Below, piece after piece: positions 49,710-54,048 of a stretch of DNA of 54,048 nucleotides. Under the pieces are notes generated by a model, which had not been told where the DNA came from, made no database searches, and was given only the letters and a program-made list of their open reading frames with translations. This stretch comes from Cellulophaga sp. (GTDB taxonomy: Bacteria; Bacteroidota; Bacteroidia; Flavobacteriales; Flavobacteriaceae). The position numbers and the translations under genes were made by a program. The stretch's first letter is position 1. Every line of letters begins with the position of its first letter. Location of the stretch: positions 1,859 through 55,906 of the forward strand of contig JANQTG010000173.1 of the NCBI GenBank assembly GCA_030731855.1, read 5' to 3'.

Positions 49710-50474
49710 TTAGTCTAGGGTTATAAATCGATCATCTACTTTAGGGGCTATGGTATCCATTTTTCCAAAATAATCAATCATTATGTTTCTAATTAAGTAA
49801 TCTGTTTCGGTAATAGAAACATGATTTTCAAAAAACATCATATTATCACCGCCAGTTACCAAATAGTTGGAGGTTGCAACATAATATATTTGATCTTCAT
49901 CAAACGGCTTTCCTTGAATATTAACGGCACTTAAGCTATTATCTTTGTTTAAAATAATTTGAATCCCAGCAATAGGATGTGGTGTTTTATTTTTTATCAA
50001 ATAGGCAATCATTTCACGGATAGCTTTGCCATTTAACCCTACTACAACGACCGAATTTTCAAAAGGCATCACTTCATAACCGGTTCTTGCGGTAACTTTT
50101 CCAATTGATATTGGACTCCGAATTCCGCCGTGGTTTAGCAGTACAAAGTCTATATTATTACCAGTTCTGGCATTAAAAACAGGGTTGCTTAATGCTAATA
50201 CAGCATCAGCCATTAAATTACCTGCCGAGGTGTTTAGTTTGCCATCGGTTTTTGAAATGTAGCTTGGTGCGAAAGCTAAAGTACTGTCTAAAACTTCATC
50301 AATTCGGTTTTTAAAGGGCTTTACAAATTTTATAATACTAGAATCTTCTTTGAAATTTTCACCGATTTCAATTTGTTCCCCGCTAATCTTAGTAAGCTGC
50401 TGTGGTTTTTGCTTACACGAAGCAAATCCAACTATTGTTATAAATATAACAAAATGTTTTAATTTTAAAATCAT
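49710..50474 (-). CDS. 5'-nucleotidase C-terminal domain lipoprotein
   Basis: 254 residues from the ATG at 50474. The track start at 50543 lies in the divergent promoter and is rejected; the chosen start gives a clean lipoprotein signal MILKLKHFVIFITIVGFASC. The rest matches the 5_nucleotid_C domain: TSAGNLMADAVLAL, FVLLNHGGIRSPISIGKVT, EVMPFENSVVVVGLNGKAI and YYVATSNYLVTGGDNM. That domain binds the nucleoside moiety. It is first in the operon with the metallophosphatase half, and the two should work as a pair outside the cytoplasm. Confidence 0.92.
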   Translation of the reverse strand: MILKLKHFVIFITIVGFASCKQKPQQLTKISGEQIEIGENFKEDSSIIKFVKPFKNRIDEVLDSTLAFAPSYISKTDGKLNTSAGNLMADAVLALSNPVFNARTGNNIDFVLLNHGGIRSPISIGKVTARTGYEVMPFENSVVVVGLNGKAIREMIAYLIKNKTPHPIAGIQIILNKDNSLSAVNIQGKPFDEDQIYYVATSNYLVTGGDNMMFFENHVSITETDYLIRNIMIDYFGKMDTIAPKVDDRFITLD

Positions 50475-50514
50475 AATAGTGTTTATCTTCGTATTAGAAA
50501 TACAGTGAATATTA

Positions 50515-50536
50515 TTTACATTTGTACAAATGTAAA
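50515..50536. promoter_or_regulatory. Perfect 22-bp palindrome with two opposed -7 boxes
   Basis: Half-site TTTACATTTGT is followed immediately by its exact complement. Each strand reads TACATTTG, an exact TAnnTTTG box (plus 50517-50524; minus 50534-50527). It lies between the divergent 5'-nucleotidase operon and the DUF6913-like/dapA genes, with the plus-strand ATG only 6 bp away. Confidence 0.75.
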
Positions 50537-50541
50537 AATTC

Positions 50542-51078
50542 ATGTTTTTAAAAGCTATAAAACAAAAATTAAAACATAAATCTGGACGTAAATTTATAAA
50601 AGAATTGTTGAAGCACCCTATTCAAAGAGCTCAGCAAGCAAATGAAATTAAGTCTATAGGCTGTATTGTAGATTTAGACAAGTTCAATGACACCAATTTA
50701 TTTTATAAATTTATTGATGAGTTTAAGTTAAGGCCTAATTCTATACAGGTTATAGGGTATAAAAATTTTTATGATAAAAATTCGCCGTATTCTACTCCTG
50801 TTTTTTCAGATAAAGATTTAGGTTGGAATGGTAAGATAGAAAACAGTTATGCCTTAGAGTTTATGAATCGGGAATACGATTTGTTAATTAATTATTATGC
50901 GGAAGGTCATTTACTATTGCAATTAATGACCTTAAAATCTAAAGCTAGATTGCGTGTTGGATTTGATAGCGTAGATAAAAATTTAAATGATTTAATTTTT
51001 CAAGTACCAATTTCTAATTTTGATCTTTTTAAAAAAGAATTAAAAAAATATTTAAAAATACTTAAAGAAATAGTATAG
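50542..51078 (+). CDS. Conserved flavobacterial protein upstream of dapA (DUF6913-like)
   Basis: 178 residues with no signal or membrane segment. It starts with a basic helix ([20 protein letters not shown]), followed by an alpha/beta body: [52 protein letters not shown], and [21 protein letters not shown] think it matches a family of unknown function found next to dapA in flavobacteria (DUF6913), from memory of context only. It ends 2 bp before dapA, so the two are translationally close. Confidence 0.75.
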   Translation: MFLKAIKQKLKHKSGRKFIKELLKHPIQRAQQANEIKSIGCIVDLDKFNDTNLFYKFIDEFKLRPNSIQVIGYKNFYDKNSPYSTPVFSDKDLGWNGKIENSYALEFMNREYDLLINYYAEGHLLLQLMTLKSKARLRVGFDSVDKNLNDLIFQVPISNFDLFKKELKKYLKILKEIV

Positions 51079-51080
51079 TT

Positions 51081-51971
51081 ATGAATAGTTTGCAAGGAAC
51101 GGGTGTTGCTTTGATTACTCCTTTTAATGATGATTTTTCGGTTGATTTTTTGGGCTTAAAACGGGTTGTTGAGCATAACATTATTGGCGGAGTAGATTAT
51201 TTAGTTGTTCTGGGTACAACAGCAGAAACAGCAACCTTAACAGAAGCGGAGAAAAAACAGGTAATCGAGACCGTAATAATTACTAATGCAGGAAGATTAC
51301 CTTTAGTTTTAGGAGTTGGTGGCAACAATACAGCTAAGGTTGTTCAGGAATTAAATACTATCGATTTATCAGCCTTTGTTGCTATTTTATCAGTCTCACC
51401 TTATTACAATAGGCCAACGCAAGAGGGAATTTATCAGCATTTTAAGGCCATATCCACAGCATCACCAAAACCGATTATTATATACAATGTACCAGGTAGA
51501 ACTGGTAGTAATATGTTGCCGGCAACAACTTTGCGACTAGCCAACGATTTTGAAAATATTATAGCAATTAAAGAGGCTTGTGGCGATATGCTACAGATAA
51601 ACGAAATTTTAGAAAGTAAACCAACAGATTTTTTAGTAATTTCTGGTGATGATGCTACAGCGTTACCTACTGTTTTGGCTGGTGGTGCAGGAGTTATTTC
51701 TGTAATTGGGCAGGGTTTACCAAGTGAATTTTCTAAAATGATACACTTGGGAATGGAACAAAAAACAGCAGAGGCCTATGAAATGCATCATCGCTTGGAA
51801 GATGGAATGCATTTAATTTTTGAAGAGGGAAACCCAGCAGGAATCAAAGCAATTTTCGAATTTTTAGGTATTTGTAGTGCTCAGGTACGACTACCTTTAG
51901 TAAAAGCAAGTGATGCCTTAAAAGCTAAATTAAATTTCTTTGTTAAGAATTTTAACTCGGTGTCCGTTTAA
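51081..51971 (+). CDS. dapA: 4-hydroxy-tetrahydrodipicolinate synthase
   Basis: 296 residues, normal length. It condenses pyruvate with aspartate semialdehyde in the lysine/diaminopimelate pathway. TIM-barrel landmarks: [17 protein letters not shown] (pyruvate-binding GTTxE), the Tyr in [23 protein letters not shown], and the Schiff-base Lys in [30 protein letters not shown] follows. All catalytic residues are present. It forms an operon with the preceding conserved gene. Confidence 0.97.
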   Translation: MNSLQGTGVALITPFNDDFSVDFLGLKRVVEHNIIGGVDYLVVLGTTAETATLTEAEKKQVIETVIITNAGRLPLVLGVGGNNTAKVVQELNTIDLSAFVAILSVSPYYNRPTQEGIYQHFKAISTASPKPIIIYNVPGRTGSNMLPATTLRLANDFENIIAIKEACGDMLQINEILESKPTDFLVISGDDATALPTVLAGGAGVISVIGQGLPSEFSKMIHLGMEQKTAEAYEMHHRLEDGMHLIFEEGNPAGIKAIFEFLGICSAQVRLPLVKASDALKAKLNFFVKNFNSVSV

Positions 51972-52087
51972 TAAAAGTCTTGCTTTTTTCTAAAGAACGT
52001 TAAATCTTCCCTAAAATAGTTGTGTTGAAGTGTATTCGCTTTACTTTAGCATTATAAAAAATGTTTTTTAAATCCAATTAGAATACT

Positions 52088-52095
52088 TAATTTTG
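52088..52095 (+). promoter_or_regulatory. -7 box abutting the bamD start codon
   Basis: Exact TAATTTTG, then CAAA, then ATG at 52100. Third example in the window of a 4-nt gap between box and start codon. Confidence 0.55.
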
Positions 52096-52099
52096 CAAA

Positions 52100-52924
52100 A
52101 TGTTTAGAAAATTGCGGGCTTTTTTTAGTGCATTAGTTTTATTATTAATTTTTACTTCGTGCAGTGATTACCAAAAGGTACTTAAAAACGAAGATATAAA
52201 GGCTAAATACGATTTAGCTGAAAAGTTATACGAAACCGAAGATTTTAAGCGTGCGAACGTTATATTAGAACAAATATCACCGAAATATATAGGAAAGCCA
52301 CAAGGCGAGCGTGTAATGTTTTTCCTTTCAAATTCTTATTTTCAGACGAAGGACTATAGTAATTCAGGATATTATTTTGAACGTTTTTTAAAATCATACC
52401 CTAAGAGTGATAAAGCACAAGAAGCTGCTTTTTTAGGGGCTAAAAGTTATTATTTATTGTCTCCTAATTACTCTTTAGATCAAACGGATACGGACAAAGC
52501 GTTATTAAAGTTACAATTGTTCATTAATGAATATCCAAACTCTGAGTTTTTGCCACAGGCCAATGAAATGGCTCAAGATTTAACAGAGAAAAAAGAAAAG
52601 AAGGCTTTTGAAATTGCTAAACAGTTTACCAAGTTAGGGGAATTTTTTAAATTAGATTATTCTATTTCGGCCGCCGCTGCTTTAGATAATTTTATGTTAG
52701 ACTTTCCTGGATCTGTTTACAAAGAGGATGCTCTTTTTTACAAACTTAAGGCATTGAGTAATCTAGCGCTGAACAGTTCAGAATTAAAAAAAAGACAGCG
52801 TTTAGGTGATGCGAAACAAGCCTACGATGTTTTGAAAAAGAATTTTCCACAAACTCAATTCGAGTCACAAGCAACGGATATTGTAGAGAAAATAAACAAA
52901 GAATTAGAAAATTATTCCAAATAA
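52100..52924 (+). CDS. bamD: Outer-membrane assembly lipoprotein BamD
   Basis: 274 residues. The signal peptide ends with the lipobox LLLIFTSCSDY (Cys at about 20). The rest is five TPR-like helical repeats: LAEKLYETEDFKRANVILEQI, VMFFLSNSYFQTKDYSNSGYYF (in part), FLKSYPKSDKAQEAAFLGA and LFINEYPNSEFLPQANEMA. BamD is the essential lipoprotein partner of BamA in beta-barrel insertion. It starts 4 nt after a -7 box and is followed by rpoZ and coaBC with small gaps, making a three-gene operon common to Bacteroidetes. Confidence 0.95.
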   Translation: MFRKLRAFFSALVLLLIFTSCSDYQKVLKNEDIKAKYDLAEKLYETEDFKRANVILEQISPKYIGKPQGERVMFFLSNSYFQTKDYSNSGYYFERFLKSYPKSDKAQEAAFLGAKSYYLLSPNYSLDQTDTDKALLKLQLFINEYPNSEFLPQANEMAQDLTEKKEKKAFEIAKQFTKLGEFFKLDYSISAAAALDNFMLDFPGSVYKEDALFYKLKALSNLALNSSELKKRQRLGDAKQAYDVLKKNFPQTQFESQATDIVEKINKELENYSK

Positions 52925-52937
52925 AAATATCTTTACC

Positions 52938-53273
52938 ATGAATATGAACGATTTAAAAAATTCAAAAGCTCCTGTTTCAACAGTAACCATAAATAAAAAT
53001 GAGTTTGATGCTCCTACTGGAAATATTTATGAAGCAATCTCTATAGCAGCAAAAAGAGCGGTTCAAATTAATTCTGAAATTAAAAAAGAATTACTTGAAA
53101 AATTAGAAGAATTTGCAACGTATAGCGATAGTTTAGAAGAGGTTTTTGAAAATAAAGAACAGATTGAAGTTTCTAAGTTTTATGAAAAATTGCCAAAAGC
53201 TCACGCACTAGCTGTTAATGAGTGGCTAGAAGATAAAATATACCACAGAAATACAGCTAAAGACTTACAGTAG
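52938..53273 (+). CDS. rpoZ: RNA polymerase omega-type subunit
   Basis: 111 residues. The omega/Rpb6 core is APTGNIYEAISIAAKRAVQIN, followed by a Bacteroidetes-type helical extension (KKELLEKLEEFATYSDSLEE) and KLPKAHALAVNEWLEDKIYH. It helps assemble RNA polymerase by clamping beta-prime. The position between bamD and coaBC is the same as in related genomes, which supports the call although the sequence is divergent from E. coli omega. An alternative ATG two codons in cannot be excluded. Confidence 0.88.
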   Translation: MNMNDLKNSKAPVSTVTINKNEFDAPTGNIYEAISIAAKRAVQINSEIKKELLEKLEEFATYSDSLEEVFENKEQIEVSKFYEKLPKAHALAVNEWLEDKIYHRNTAKDLQ

Positions 53274-53276
53274 ATT

Positions 53277-54048
53277 ATGTTAAGCGGAAAAAAAATACTT
53301 TTAGGTATTACCGGAGGTATTGCCGCTTACAAGTCTACCTTTTTAGTACGATTATTTATAAAAGCTGGCGCTGATGTTAAAGTTATTTTAACAGACAGCG
53401 CCAGCTCTTTTGTTTCTCCTTTAACGCTTGCTACACTTTCTAAAAATGCTGTTTTATCTTCTTTTGTGAAAGAAGACAATGATGGTATTTCTTGGAACAA
53501 TCATGTAGATCTTGGCTTATGGGCCGATTTTATGATTATTGCTCCTGCAACTGCAAATACCTTATCAAAAATGGCTAGTGGGAGTTGTGATAATTTATTA
53601 TTAGCAACGTATTTATCTGCAAAATGTCCTGTTTATTTTGCTCCTGCGATGGATTTAGATATGTACCAACACCCATCTACAAAAGTTTCTTTTGAAAAAC
53701 TATCTTCCTTTGGGAATATTATGATTCCTGCTACATCTGGGGAATTAGCCAGTGGCTTGTATGGTGAAGGTAGAATGGCGGAACCAGAAGAAATTGTGAC
53801 ATTTATAAAGCAACATATCATAGAAGGTTTGCCTTTACGCGGAAAAAAAGTGTTAATTACTGCGGGTCCAACTTACGAAGCTATAGATCCAGTGCGGTTT
53901 ATCGGAAATCATTCTTCTGGCTTAATGGGTTTTGAATTAGCAAAAGCTGCTGCACATTTAGGTGCTGAAGTTATTTTAATTTCTGGACCATCGCATTTAA
54001 CTATTGAACATGATTTGGTACAACTATTTAGAGTAGTATCTGCTGATG
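53277..54048 (+). CDS. coaBC: Phosphopantothenoylcysteine decarboxylase/PPC synthetase (partial)
   Basis: 257 codons from the ATG at 53277 to the window edge, no stop; absent from the ORF track for that reason. It starts MLSGKKILLGITGGIAAYK, the FMN-binding decarboxylase (CoaC) signature, and continues with VKVILTDSASSFVSPLTL, the His in WNNHVDLGLWAD, IAPATANTLSKMASGSCDN and APAMDLDMY. After about residue 185 the CoaB part begins (KVLITAGPTYEAIDPVRFIGN and HSSGLMGFELAKAA). The fused enzyme makes 4'-phosphopantetheine for coenzyme A. It follows rpoZ by 3 bp. Confidence 0.96.
   Translation, partial: MLSGKKILLGITGGIAAYKSTFLVRLFIKAGADVKVILTDSASSFVSPLTLATLSKNAVLSSFVKEDNDGISWNNHVDLGLWADFMIIAPATANTLSKMASGSCDNLLLATYLSAKCPVYFAPAMDLDMYQHPSTKVSFEKLSSFGNIMIPATSGELASGLYGEGRMAEPEEIVTFIKQHIIEGLPLRGKKVLITAGPTYEAIDPVRFIGNHSSGLMGFELAKAAAHLGAEVILISGPSHLTIEHDLVQLFRVVSAD

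Overview
The window looks like chromosomal DNA from a marine-type member of the Flavobacteriaceae (Bacteroidetes). The evidence is strongly AT-rich DNA, almost no Shine-Dalgarno sequences, repeated use of the Bacteroidetes core promoter (TTG about 17-23 bp before TAnnTTTG), menaquinone biosynthesis, a C-terminally short Ppx, a BamD/omega/CoaBC block and many small conserved flavobacterial proteins. I see no prophage, insertion sequence, CRISPR array or rRNA operon. Nearly everything is core housekeeping, so the unusual signals are between genes or in gene structure.

Layout. 1-7.3 kb: a DUF62 protein (partial), phoH, purC, a DnaQ-like exonuclease with a cNMP/CBS/DUF294 signalling protein, and a secreted protein. 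7.3-17.1 kb: alpha/beta hydrolase, then hotdog thioesterase-menF-menD, a DUF2853 protein, an amidohydrolase lipoprotein, cvfB, a SPOR-like membrane protein, menA and a LytTR response regulator. 17.1-25.6 kb: a small-RNA candidate, sbcD-sbcC, a PH-domain protein, tRNA-Met, a START-like protein, a class IV aminotransferase, YqgE and HU. 25.7-30.4 kb (minus strand): GNAT, MBL hydrolase, AAA ATPase, recQ and fmt. 30.6-39 kb: a coiled-coil membrane protein, fumC, a LysM protein, a CDF transporter with an HMA-like N-terminus, rpsA, a tandem repeat region, pyrR and pyrB. 39-45.5 kb: a small conserved gene, a 23S-IVP-type four-helix-bundle gene, rnz, pdxH, sixA-like, ppk, ppx and miaE. 45.6-54 kb: dnaX split by a 10-A tract, rnpB, csp, GNAT, a 5'-nucleotidase split over two genes, a divergent conserved gene, dapA, bamD, rpoZ and coaBC (partial).

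Metabolic links: the thioesterase, MenF, MenD and MenA supply menaquinone; PurC, PyrR and PyrB supply nucleotides; Ppk and Ppx turn over polyphosphate; SbcCD, RecQ, HU, DnaX and the DnaQ-like nuclease serve DNA metabolism; S1, Fmt, MiaE, RNase P and RNase Z serve RNA and translation.

Main points of interest: (1) at least eleven intergenic arrays share a 7-bp period although their sequences differ from locus to locus, and one pair brackets the four-helix-bundle gene in inverted orientation; (2) dnaX carries ten consecutive A residues at which a -1 shift changes a 361-residue product into one of about 612 residues; (3) a perfect 22-bp palindrome embeds two opposed TAnnTTTG boxes between divergent genes; (4) several -7 boxes lie only 4 nt from the start codon, suggesting leaderless mRNAs; (5) there is an orphan promoter-terminator unit. 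No database search was run, so all names come from motif recognition.
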